This document shows, piece by piece, positions 44,571-51,960 of a DNA stretch of 64,000 nucleotides. How positions within the stretch are numbered: the stretch's first letter is position 1; the number at the start of each line of letters is the position of its first letter. The notes below the pieces were generated by a model. The model was not told where the DNA came from, ran no database searches, and saw nothing but the letters and a program-made list of their open reading frames with translations. The translations under genes and the position numbers were made by a program. This stretch comes from Niabella yanshanensis (lineage in GTDB: Bacteria > Bacteroidota > Bacteroidia > Chitinophagales > Chitinophagaceae): NCBI RefSeq assembly GCF_034424215.1, contig NZ_CP139960.1, positions 3,038,001-3,102,000 on the forward strand. The letters run 5' to 3'.

Positions 44571-46019
44571 TTAATGATGATGGTTTTGCTCGTGCTCAAA
44601 CGCATCATAGCTTTCCTGCTCTTCTTTATTATAACCAGCTTTGTAGCTGTCACCGTTTTTCTTCAGGATATGTTTGATCTCAGCGATCGCAATTACCGGG
44701 AAGAACTTAGAGAACAGGAAGTAGCAGGTAAAGAACAAACCAAACGTACCCATATAAAAACCAATCTCCCAAATGGTTGGAGTATAGTAAGTACTCCATG
44801 AACTTGGTAAATAGTCGCGATAGATAGAAGTAACGATGATCACAAAACGCTCAAACCACATACCGATATTTACAAGGATACTCATAAAGAAAGTAACCAG
44901 GATATTGCGCCTCATTTTACGGAACCAGAAGATCTGCGGAGATATTACGTTACAACCCATCATCAGCCAGTAGCTCCATCCATAAGGGCTGTTCAGGTTC
45001 AAACGGTTTTCTTTAAAAGCAAACCACTCATAAGGAGAAGCACTATACCAGGACATGAATAACTCCGTCAGGTATGCTATACCCACGATAGAACCGGTAA
45101 GAACAATAACCTTGTTCATTACATCAATATGCTCCATGGTGATATATTGCTCTAAGCCCAATACTTTACGGGTGATCAATAACAGGGTTTGTACCATGGC
45201 AAAACCACTAAATACCGCACCCGCTACGAAGTAAGGAGGGAAGATGGTAGTGTGCCAGCCGGGAATAACCGAAGTGGCAAAGTCAAAAGATACGATCGTG
45301 TGTACCGAAAGTACAAGGGGAGTAGAAAGACCGGCTAATACCAGCGATAAAGCCTCGTGTCTTTGCCAGTGCTTGGTACTACCAGTCCAGCCAAATGCCG
45401 CCAAACCGTAGAAAAACTTGCTCCATTTTAATTTAGCACGATCACGTAAGGTTGCCAGGTCAGGTAATAAACCTGAATACCAGAACAAAAGAGATACTGT
45501 AAAGTAAGTAGAGATGGCAAATACGTCCCAAAGAAGTGGTGAGTTAAAATTCACCCACAACGGACCGCGGGTATTAGGGTAAGGCATTACAAAGAAACCG
45601 TTCCATACACGACCCATGTGCCAGATCGGGAACTGGCCCGCACACATTACCGCGAAGATGGTCATCGCTTCAGCCGCACGGTTTACGCCGGTACGCCAGC
45701 CCTGACGGAAGAGTAACAGGATCGCAGAGATCAGCGTACCCGCGTGACCAATACCTACCCACCATACGAAGTTGGTAATATCCCAACCCCAACCAATCGT
45801 TTTATTCAGGTTCCACTGGCCCGTACCATACACAATATCCATATATATGGACACTACACCAAAACCTAATAAGCCCAGCGATATAATGAAACCTACCCAC
45901 CATAATTTGCTGGGTTTAGCCTCCACCGGACGACAAATGTCTTCCGTTACATCGTGGTAGGTTTTATTTCCCTCTACCAATGGCGCCCTGGCCTGCGATT
46001 CGTATCTGATTAATGACAT
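44571..46019 (-). CDS. actC: Alternative complex III subunit ActC (NrfD/PsrC-like)
   Basis: Polysulfide-reductase-type quinol-binding membrane subunit of 482 residues, with ten helices. Typical strings are FVWWVGIGHAGTLISAILLL, RAAEAMTIFAVMCAGQFPIW, SFDFATSVIPGWHTTIFPPY and VNIGMWFERFVIIVTSIYRD. It oxidises menaquinol and passes electrons to ActB. The C-terminus is a Glu/His-rich tail (YDAFEHEQNHHH). Two gaps of about 110-130 bp around it carry REP-like elements. Confidence 0.93.
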   Translation of the reverse strand: MSLIRYESQARAPLVEGNKTYHDVTEDICRPVEAKPSKLWWVGFIISLGLLGFGVVSIYMDIVYGTGQWNLNKTIGWGWDITNFVWWVGIGHAGTLISAILLLFRQGWRTGVNRAAEAMTIFAVMCAGQFPIWHMGRVWNGFFVMPYPNTRGPLWVNFNSPLLWDVFAISTYFTVSLLFWYSGLLPDLATLRDRAKLKWSKFFYGLAAFGWTGSTKHWQRHEALSLVLAGLSTPLVLSVHTIVSFDFATSVIPGWHTTIFPPYFVAGAVFSGFAMVQTLLLITRKVLGLEQYITMEHIDVMNKVIVLTGSIVGIAYLTELFMSWYSASPYEWFAFKENRLNLNSPYGWSYWLMMGCNVISPQIFWFRKMRRNILVTFFMSILVNIGMWFERFVIIVTSIYRDYLPSSWSTYYTPTIWEIGFYMGTFGLFFTCYFLFSKFFPVIAIAEIKHILKKNGDSYKAGYNKEEQESYDAFEHEQNHHH

Positions 46020-46088
46020 AATTATCTATAAAAATTCTAATAATCTAAATTGTTCATTGTTAATAGTTGATAGTTCTTTGCCTACGCT

Positions 46089-46136
46089 CCTTGTCAACTT
46101 ATCAACCCCGTCTGCCGCCGGGCAGGCTGTTAACTT
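46089..46136. repeat. REP-like palindromic element, copy 2 (actB-actC gap)
   Basis: Same 48-bp element as at 44518-44565 in the same orientation. Core CTGCC-GCCG-GGCAG at 46112-46125. Most of the differences from copy 1 lie in the last third. Confidence 0.7.
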
Positions 46137-46147
46137 TTTAACTAGTC

Positions 46148-49100
46148 CTAATGATGCGCCCCCTCGGCTGCAGGTTTTGCTTCATGCCCTGCCGCCTCGT
46201 GTCCTTCTGCTTCATGATGCTCATCCCCCGCAAGAATCTCATCGGTATTTCTAACCTTAGCCAGGTAGCTAACGCTGGGCAATACGTGCAGCTGCTCTAA
46301 TGAGTAGAACAAACGCTGCGGGTTATTTTGCCTGTCCTGGCTTACGCGGCTGGCTTTGTCGTTAACATTACCAAACACAATCGCATCAGCATTACATGCC
46401 TGCATACAAGCTGTTTTTGCTTCTCCGTCACGTAAAGGCCTGTTTTCTTTTTTGGCCTCGAGTTTAGCATGCTGTGTGCGCTGGATACAGAAAGAGCATT
46501 TCTCCATTACACCACGTGAACGTACCGTAACATCCGGGTTTAACACCATGCGTGTCAACGGGTCATTCATCTGGAATACCACCGGATCTAATTTACCAAC
46601 GATGGTCTGATCCTGGTTATTAGGGAAGCTATCTGCTCCTGTATAATCTAACCAGTTAAAGCGACGAACTTTAAACGGACAGTTATTAGCGCAATACCTG
46701 GTACCGATACAACGGTTATAAGCCATTTGGTTAATACCTTCTTCACTGTGGTTGGTAGCCGCTACCGGACAAACGTTCTCACAAGGAGCGTTATCGCAAT
46801 GCTGACACATCATAGGCTGGAATACCACACCTTTCAGTTCATCTGCATTGTTCTCATCGCTGATGAAATAGCGGTCAATACGAAGCCAGTGCATATCGTG
46901 GTAACGCAATACTTCACTTTTACCAACAATAGGCACGTTGTTCTCAATATGACAGGCCACTACGCAGGCACCACAACCAAAGCACGCATTCATGTCCACG
47001 TTCATACCCCATTTCAGTCCCGGAGTTTCATGCACACCGTATAAAGTAGCTTCTTTTCTGAAATCGCCGGTTGTTGCAGCAAAAGTTTCTACAAGGTGAT
47101 CTCTCCACTCTTTGATTTCGTTAGGTCTCTTCTTGAAAGTACCGAAAGTGGTCTCTCTCAATACTTCAACACGACCTTCATAAGAGTTATGTATCTGGGT
47201 TTGTGCTACTTTTTCTTTTCTTCCTGCATCAGTTACGGTAACATTCGGGTTAACATAGCTTACAGTGGTTCCGTTAAATGAAGTAAAAGGGAAAGCATTG
47301 GCACCTACGCCAGCCGCTGTACGACCTGTGAATTCTGCACGACCGTATCCCATTGGAATAGCAATCGTATTGGCATTCATGCCAGGCATTACCAGTATCG
47401 GTAATTCAATGCTGGCTTTACCGCTTTGTATTTTAATTACCGGCTTTTCAGGGTAATATTCATAATCATTGTCTAACTCGATGCCCAATTCTTTTGCCTT
47501 GGCAACAGAAATAAGCGCGTAGTTACCCCATGTAACGCGGGTTACAGGATCTGGTAACTCTTGTAACCAGGGGTTTGTTGCTCCAACACCGGTACCCACA
47601 CCCACATTTCTGTATACCACTAACTCATCCTTACCACCGGCAGGGGTAGCAGATACTGCAGCAGAAGCCGCGGCTACAGCAGCACCAGAGTAAGAACCAC
47701 CTGTAGCAGCTGCATTTTCAATAACGCCTGCTTTTAAGGCATTCAGGAACGCTATTTCACCACCCAGTTTTGCAGTCCAGAATTCTTTATGATAATCATG
47801 GTATTCTGTAGCATTACCACTCAACTTCAACAAGGTATCCTGGTAAGCCCTGGTTTTGAATAACGGGTTAATGGTTGGTTGAATAAAGCTAACGATGCCG
47901 CCTTTAGGCTCTGCATCTCCCCAGCTCTCCAGGTAATGGTGAGTAGGTAATATATATTTAACCAGCTGTGTGGTTTCGTCCATTCTTTCGCTGAACGACA
48001 CAGAAGTTTTTACTTTTTTAAGTGCGTTGGCAAAACGGGCGCCATCGAAATAATCGTAAACAGGATTAGCTCCGTGAATCAGGATTGCCGTTACCTGGCC
48101 GCCTTCCATTTGAGTCAGCAGGTCAGCGAAATCTTTATCAATTGCTTTTGAAGTATTCGATGGTCTGGAGAAATCAATGGTAGAACCATAAGCACCAATA
48201 GCGCCGTTGATAGCATTCACGAGTGTTTGTACATTCACATCATTGCTGCCCGATACTACCAGCCCACGTGCACCCGCCGCTTTCAGATCCGCTGCTGCTT
48301 TAGCAATGCCCGCGCTTAATTTGGCATCCAGGGCAGGGGCTGTAGCGCTGCCGCCTACTGCCGCTAATAAAGCTAAAGCAACCGCACCGGTTTGTGAAGG
48401 ACGATGCGCAAAACGCTCATCTGCATTAGAACCGGTCATACTTAAGAAGCCCTCAAAATGATAATGCTTGTTCATTTTAGGATTCTTCTCATCTATTTTA
48501 CGGCCTTTGGAATATCCTGAAGCCTGCTCAATAGGGTTTAACCAGGTTCCCAGGAAGTCTGCGCCCAGGCTCACAATTACATCCGCATTTTCAAACCGGT
48601 AAGTAGGTAAATTTCTTCCAAATCCTGATGCTTCGTTAGCCAGCAACATACCACTGTAGTTAGCTGGGTCGTATTGTACCAAACGGATCTTTGGATTTTT
48701 CGCAATAATATCTAAAGTAGAGGGAGACGTGATCGTGTTGGAAAGTAAAACAATCTGGCCGGCGCTGGCTAACTCGGCAGCAATTGTTTTATCTAAATGT
48801 TCGTAAGTACTTTCTTCAAATTTATCGCCCACTTTTCTCTGGGGAAAACGAAGACGGTGGGTATCGTACAGATCTAAAACCGATGCCTGAACCGCTGCAG
48901 ATGTACCTCCGTTGGTAAAAGAGGCTTTATCATTTCCTTCGATCTTAATAGGACGACCATCTCTCACTTTCGCCAGTACCGGAACTACTTCTCCACCCTG
49001 CACATATGTAGTAGCATAAAATTTTGCTTCGCCAGGTACAATGCTCTCTGGTTTGAAGGCGTAAGGTATGGCTTCGCGAACCTTTGTTTTACAGCTGGCT

Positions 49101-49291
49101 GCTAAGGTTGCAGCCGCAGTGCTAAAACCAAGGTATTTCAAAAAGTCCCTGCGCGGGGCTTTTGCGTCTAATAAGCCCTTGCTGTCAAAATCTTCAAAAG
49201 GCAGCTCTTCGCGAAACTCGTCGCTCACCTTCTTCTGAAAATTTTCAGGATCATTTATTTCTCCGAAACCTTGCCAGTACTTTTTACTCAT
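46148..49291 (-). CDS. actB: Alternative complex III subunit ActB (Fe-S and molybdopterin-like)
   Basis: A 1047-residue periplasmic protein. The Tat signal is twin Arg47-Arg48 in APRRDFLKYLG, followed by Cys67 (AASC), a likely lipidation site. Residues ~70-650 are a molybdopterin-oxidoreductase-like fold without a metal ligand motif, as in all ActB. Residues ~760-970 form the ferredoxin-like part with four cysteine clusters: CFGCGACVVACH near 768, CQHCDNAPCENVCP near 827, CIGTRYCANNCP near 859 and CSFC/CMQAC near 930-962, giving one [3Fe-4S]- and three [4Fe-4S]-type sites. Residues ~530-560 are an Ala/Gly/Ser linker. Ends in a His/Glu-rich tail. It carries electrons from quinol to ActA. Confidence 0.95.
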   Translation of the reverse strand: MSKKYWQGFGEINDPENFQKKVSDEFREELPFEDFDSKGLLDAKAPRRDFLKYLGFSTAAATLAASCKTKVREAIPYAFKPESIVPGEAKFYATTYVQGGEVVPVLAKVRDGRPIKIEGNDKASFTNGGTSAAVQASVLDLYDTHRLRFPQRKVGDKFEESTYEHLDKTIAAELASAGQIVLLSNTITSPSTLDIIAKNPKIRLVQYDPANYSGMLLANEASGFGRNLPTYRFENADVIVSLGADFLGTWLNPIEQASGYSKGRKIDEKNPKMNKHYHFEGFLSMTGSNADERFAHRPSQTGAVALALLAAVGGSATAPALDAKLSAGIAKAAADLKAAGARGLVVSGSNDVNVQTLVNAINGAIGAYGSTIDFSRPSNTSKAIDKDFADLLTQMEGGQVTAILIHGANPVYDYFDGARFANALKKVKTSVSFSERMDETTQLVKYILPTHHYLESWGDAEPKGGIVSFIQPTINPLFKTRAYQDTLLKLSGNATEYHDYHKEFWTAKLGGEIAFLNALKAGVIENAAATGGSYSGAAVAAASAAVSATPAGGKDELVVYRNVGVGTGVGATNPWLQELPDPVTRVTWGNYALISVAKAKELGIELDNDYEYYPEKPVIKIQSGKASIELPILVMPGMNANTIAIPMGYGRAEFTGRTAAGVGANAFPFTSFNGTTVSYVNPNVTVTDAGRKEKVAQTQIHNSYEGRVEVLRETTFGTFKKRPNEIKEWRDHLVETFAATTGDFRKEATLYGVHETPGLKWGMNVDMNACFGCGACVVACHIENNVPIVGKSEVLRYHDMHWLRIDRYFISDENNADELKGVVFQPMMCQHCDNAPCENVCPVAATNHSEEGINQMAYNRCIGTRYCANNCPFKVRRFNWLDYTGADSFPNNQDQTIVGKLDPVVFQMNDPLTRMVLNPDVTVRSRGVMEKCSFCIQRTQHAKLEAKKENRPLRDGEAKTACMQACNADAIVFGNVNDKASRVSQDRQNNPQRLFYSLEQLHVLPSVSYLAKVRNTDEILAGDEHHEAEGHEAAGHEAKPAAEGAHH

Positions 49292-49309
49292 ATCTTTATC
49301 TATTCTGAT

Positions 49310-49336
49310 AACCTGCCAGCCGGCAGGCGGGTTTGC
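49310..49336. repeat. REP-like palindromic element, copy 3 (actA-actB gap, inverted)
   Basis: CCTGCC-AGCC-GGCAGG (49312-49327) is a hairpin; the reverse complement of the whole 27-bp stretch matches the AAACCC...CTGCC...GGCAGGTT core of copies 1 and 2, so this copy is in the opposite orientation. Confidence 0.6.
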
Positions 49337-49406
49337 TAATGTGATAATTGCTCTTCGCTTCAGCGCTGGTACTGATGGAGTACACCGGCACCATTACTGA
49401 CTATTA

Positions 49407-50705
49407 TTAATAGTGACATTTTTGACATTCCAGGCCTCCGATATCTTTCACCGTCACACTGTCCATTTTGCCCGATTTGATGTCATTATGAAACTTCTCG
49501 TAAATGCTGTAAAACTGATTTCCGTTAGTAGAATCTACATTGAAATTCACTTTGGTCTGCCTGTGACAGTTCACGCACCATCCCATGCTCAACTCAGAAA
49601 ACTGGTATACTTCGTCCATGCCGGTGATTTCACCGTGGCAGGTCTGGCATTGAACATTCCCCACTCTGATATGCTGGCTGTGGTTGAAATAAACGTGGTC
49701 AGGCAGGTTATGAATTTTAACCCACTCGATGGGCTTGGCTTTTGAAGGATCCCATGCATCAGGTTGAGCCGGGTCGAAGCCTGCATATTCATATAATTTC
49801 TGGATCTCACGGGTTCCGTCAACCAGGTTACCATTTCTGTCTTTCAATTCAGGACCACCGTATTTCTGGATGGTTTTATGACAGTTCATACACACATTCA
49901 CCGAAGGAATGGCGGCTGTTTTGCTTTCCCATGCGTTACCATGACAGTATAAACAGTTGATCTGATTTACACCGGCGTGTACTTTGTGAGAGTAAAAGAT
50001 AGGTTGTGTAGGCTCGTAATTGATCTGCCTGTTTACGTTAACCAGTCCTTTGGTAGTGAAATAACCGCCTATTATAAAAAACACGATCGCGAAAATGGCG
50101 ATATAGGTTTTATTACGGTAAATAGGTAAAGAAGGAGCCGATTTTACGTTTTCCGCATCACGGGCAGCTTTTTGTAAGTTGAAGTTTACATAAATTAACA
50201 CCAGGGCAACCAGGGCAAGGATTAACGAAACCACACCATACATCAGGTTGTTTTGGCTGGAGCCTCCGCCGGCAGCTGCGGCGCCCGCTGCTCCGTCTTT
50301 AGGAGTATCTAATTTACCTGAAGCCTTTGCATCTATATAAGAAAGAATTGCATCTATCTGAGGATCAGTCAAATCGGGGAAGGTTGTCATCGCCGAAGCA
50401 GATATTTTTGATACTTCCACCGCTTTAGGATATCCTGAAGCAATCAGCTTTTGGTTATTACGTATCCACTCATGCAGTTTTCCCGCATCTTCCCAACGCC
50501 CCTGAACACCGCCTAGTGCAGGTCCTGTGCTGTTCGACTTCATGTCGCCGGCATGACAGCTCTGACACTTACCGATAAATAAAGTCTTTCCCTCCTGAAC
50601 GGCGGCACCATCCTGCGCAAAAACGGGGGCAACGGAAACAAGCAGCGCTATTATAAGTAAGGTTAGTTGGTTAAATAAATACTTATGATTGTTCATAAAA
50701 CGCAT
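49407..50705 (-). CDS. actA: Alternative complex III multiheme cytochrome ActA (monoheme-pentaheme fusion)
   Basis: About 432 residues with a signal peptide (MRFMNNHKYLFNQLTLLIIA). Start 50705 was chosen because the 48 residues of the longer frame do not look like protein; 50696 is another option. Six heme c sites: CQSCH (47-51) in an N-terminal cytochrome c domain, then CLYCH (251), CMNCH (272), CQTCH (353), CVNCH (377) and CQKCH (427). Two hydrophobic helices lie at ~155-175 and ~200-220 between the domains. ActA is described as a pentaheme protein, so the extra N-terminal monoheme domain is an added module. First gene of the operon; promoter-like elements precede it. Confidence 0.9.
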   Translation of the reverse strand: MRFMNNHKYLFNQLTLLIIALLVSVAPVFAQDGAAVQEGKTLFIGKCQSCHAGDMKSNSTGPALGGVQGRWEDAGKLHEWIRNNQKLIASGYPKAVEVSKISASAMTTFPDLTDPQIDAILSYIDAKASGKLDTPKDGAAGAAAAGGGSSQNNLMYGVVSLILALVALVLIYVNFNLQKAARDAENVKSAPSLPIYRNKTYIAIFAIVFFIIGGYFTTKGLVNVNRQINYEPTQPIFYSHKVHAGVNQINCLYCHGNAWESKTAAIPSVNVCMNCHKTIQKYGGPELKDRNGNLVDGTREIQKLYEYAGFDPAQPDAWDPSKAKPIEWVKIHNLPDHVYFNHSQHIRVGNVQCQTCHGEITGMDEVYQFSELSMGWCVNCHRQTKVNFNVDSTNGNQFYSIYEKFHNDIKSGKMDSVTVKDIGGLECQKCHY

Positions 50706-50742
50706 AAAATCTAAAATGTGGATAAAAACCTCTGAACGACTG

Positions 50743-50778
50743 CAAAAATAAGGCGCGGCGTTAACATAACAGCAACAA
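50743..50778 (-). promoter_or_regulatory. Promoter of the act-cox operon
   Basis: On the minus strand, TTGTTG (50778-50773) is followed after 22 bp by TATTTTTG (50750-50743), an exact TAnnTTTG. The predicted leader to the actA start is about 30 nt. Position and spacing fit the Bacteroidota promoter model. Confidence 0.5.
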
Positions 50779-50975
50779 TTTACAAATTTTTTAAACCCGC
50801 GCCCGGCTTGAGTTTCAGCCGATTTTTTGGCTTTTTTTTGAGGAAGCAAAATTTGTTTGTCATTAAAAAGTCATCCGGACTTACCCCGTTTTGATGTGCA
50901 TATCTGGGGTTTCAGGGGGTATTATCCTTCATTCTAGCTTATTTGGAAATTGTGGATTATTTTGCAGGATCAATC

Positions 50976-51269
50976 ATGCTCAACAGGCTCAAACAAAAAT
51001 GGAAGGTTGGTCCGCTACAGCTATTTTTAATACTGTGCACATTTGCCATAGGTGGCAGCCTCAGCGGTTATTTGGGTAGGCAGCTGATGTCGACACTCCG
51101 GATCGGCAATACCCTGTTATATACTATTATATATATTGTACTGGTAACTTTAATCTGGCCATTAATGGTTTTAGGAGTAAGCATTATTTTTGGCCAGTAT
51201 GCTTTTTTTAAAAAGTATTTAAGCGAATTACTCAGGAAACTAACAAAGAAACGGACCAATAATCAATAA
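50976..51269 (+). CDS. DUF6787-family small membrane protein
   Basis: About 97 residues with two hydrophobic segments: LQLFLILCTFAIGGSLSGYL and LYTIIYIVLVTLIWPLMVLG. The basic start (MLNRLKQKWKVGPLQL) and the FGQYAFFKKYL segment match small Bacteroidota membrane proteins of unknown function (DUF6787). ATG 50976 is preferred to 50943 because it starts directly at the basic helix. Divergent from actA. It lies 26 bp before purN, so it may be cotranscribed with it. Confidence 0.75.
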   Translation: MLNRLKQKWKVGPLQLFLILCTFAIGGSLSGYLGRQLMSTLRIGNTLLYTIIYIVLVTLIWPLMVLGVSIIFGQYAFFKKYLSELLRKLTKKRTNNQ

Positions 51270-51295
51270 AAAGGTCGGTTACGGATTAATAATAA

Positions 51296-51868
51296 ATGAT
51301 GAAACAAAAAATAGCTGTTTTTGCCAGTGGCGCCGGCAGTAATGCCCAGAAAATTATCGATCATTTTAAGGCAAGTGAAATCGCCGAAGTAAGCCTGGTT
51401 GCCTGTAACAAGGCCGGGGCAGGAGTGCTGGCAATTGCCGGACGTGAGCAAATTGAACAGGTGCTTATTGAAAAAGAACAGTATAAAAAAGACGGATATG
51501 CGGCTTTTTTACAGGAAAAAGGGATTGATTTTGTTGTTTTAGCCGGTTTTTTATTGAAAATCCCGCAACCGCTAATCGATGCCTATCCCCGGAAAATCGT
51601 AAATATTCACCCCGCCCTATTGCCCAACTATGGAGGAAAAGGCATGTATGGCGCATTTGTTCACCAGGCAGTAATCGCCAACCAGGAAAAACAAAGTGGC
51701 ATTACTATTCATTATGTGGATGAGCATTACGATCACGGCGATATTATCTTCCAGGCTACCTGCAATATTGAACCCGGCGATACCCCCGAACAGTTGGCCG
51801 AAAAAATACACCTGCTGGAACACGCACACTTCCCTGCTGTGATAGAGGAGGTGATACGGAAACAGTAA
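51296..51868 (+). CDS. purN: Phosphoribosylglycinamide formyltransferase (PurN)
   Basis: Third step of purine synthesis: transfers a formyl group from 10-formyl-THF to GAR. The 190 residues have the substrate loop ASGAGSNAQKI (phosphate-binding, near 10-20), the catalytic Asn103 and His105 in NIHPALLP with GGKGMYG, and Asp146 in DEHYDHGDI. Typical single-domain bacterial PurN. Start ATG at 51296; a second ATG follows at once. Ends with a short hairpin and T run. Confidence 0.93.
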   Translation: MMKQKIAVFASGAGSNAQKIIDHFKASEIAEVSLVACNKAGAGVLAIAGREQIEQVLIEKEQYKKDGYAAFLQEKGIDFVVLAGFLLKIPQPLIDAYPRKIVNIHPALLPNYGGKGMYGAFVHQAVIANQEKQSGITIHYVDEHYDHGDIIFQATCNIEPGDTPEQLAEKIHLLEHAHFPAVIEEVIRKQ

Positions 51869-51879
51869 AAGATCACAGG

Positions 51880-51910
51880 CGCAACTACTATTTATTCAGT
51901 TGCGGTTTTC
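51880..51910 (+). terminator. Terminator of purN
   Basis: CGCAACT (51880-51886) pairs with AGTTGCG (51898-51904) across 11 nt and is followed by GTTTTC-TTT. Confidence 0.6.
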
Positions 51911-51930
51911 TTTATAAATAAATATATTTG
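51900..51930 (+). promoter_or_regulatory. Promoter of the GH51 gene
   Basis: TTG (51900-51902), 20 bp, then TATATTTG (51923-51930), an exact TAnnTTTG, 30 bp before the ATG. The -33 overlaps the second arm of the purN terminator. Confidence 0.45.
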
Positions 51931-51960
51931 TCATTTATACTATTATAAATTGCCACTGCC

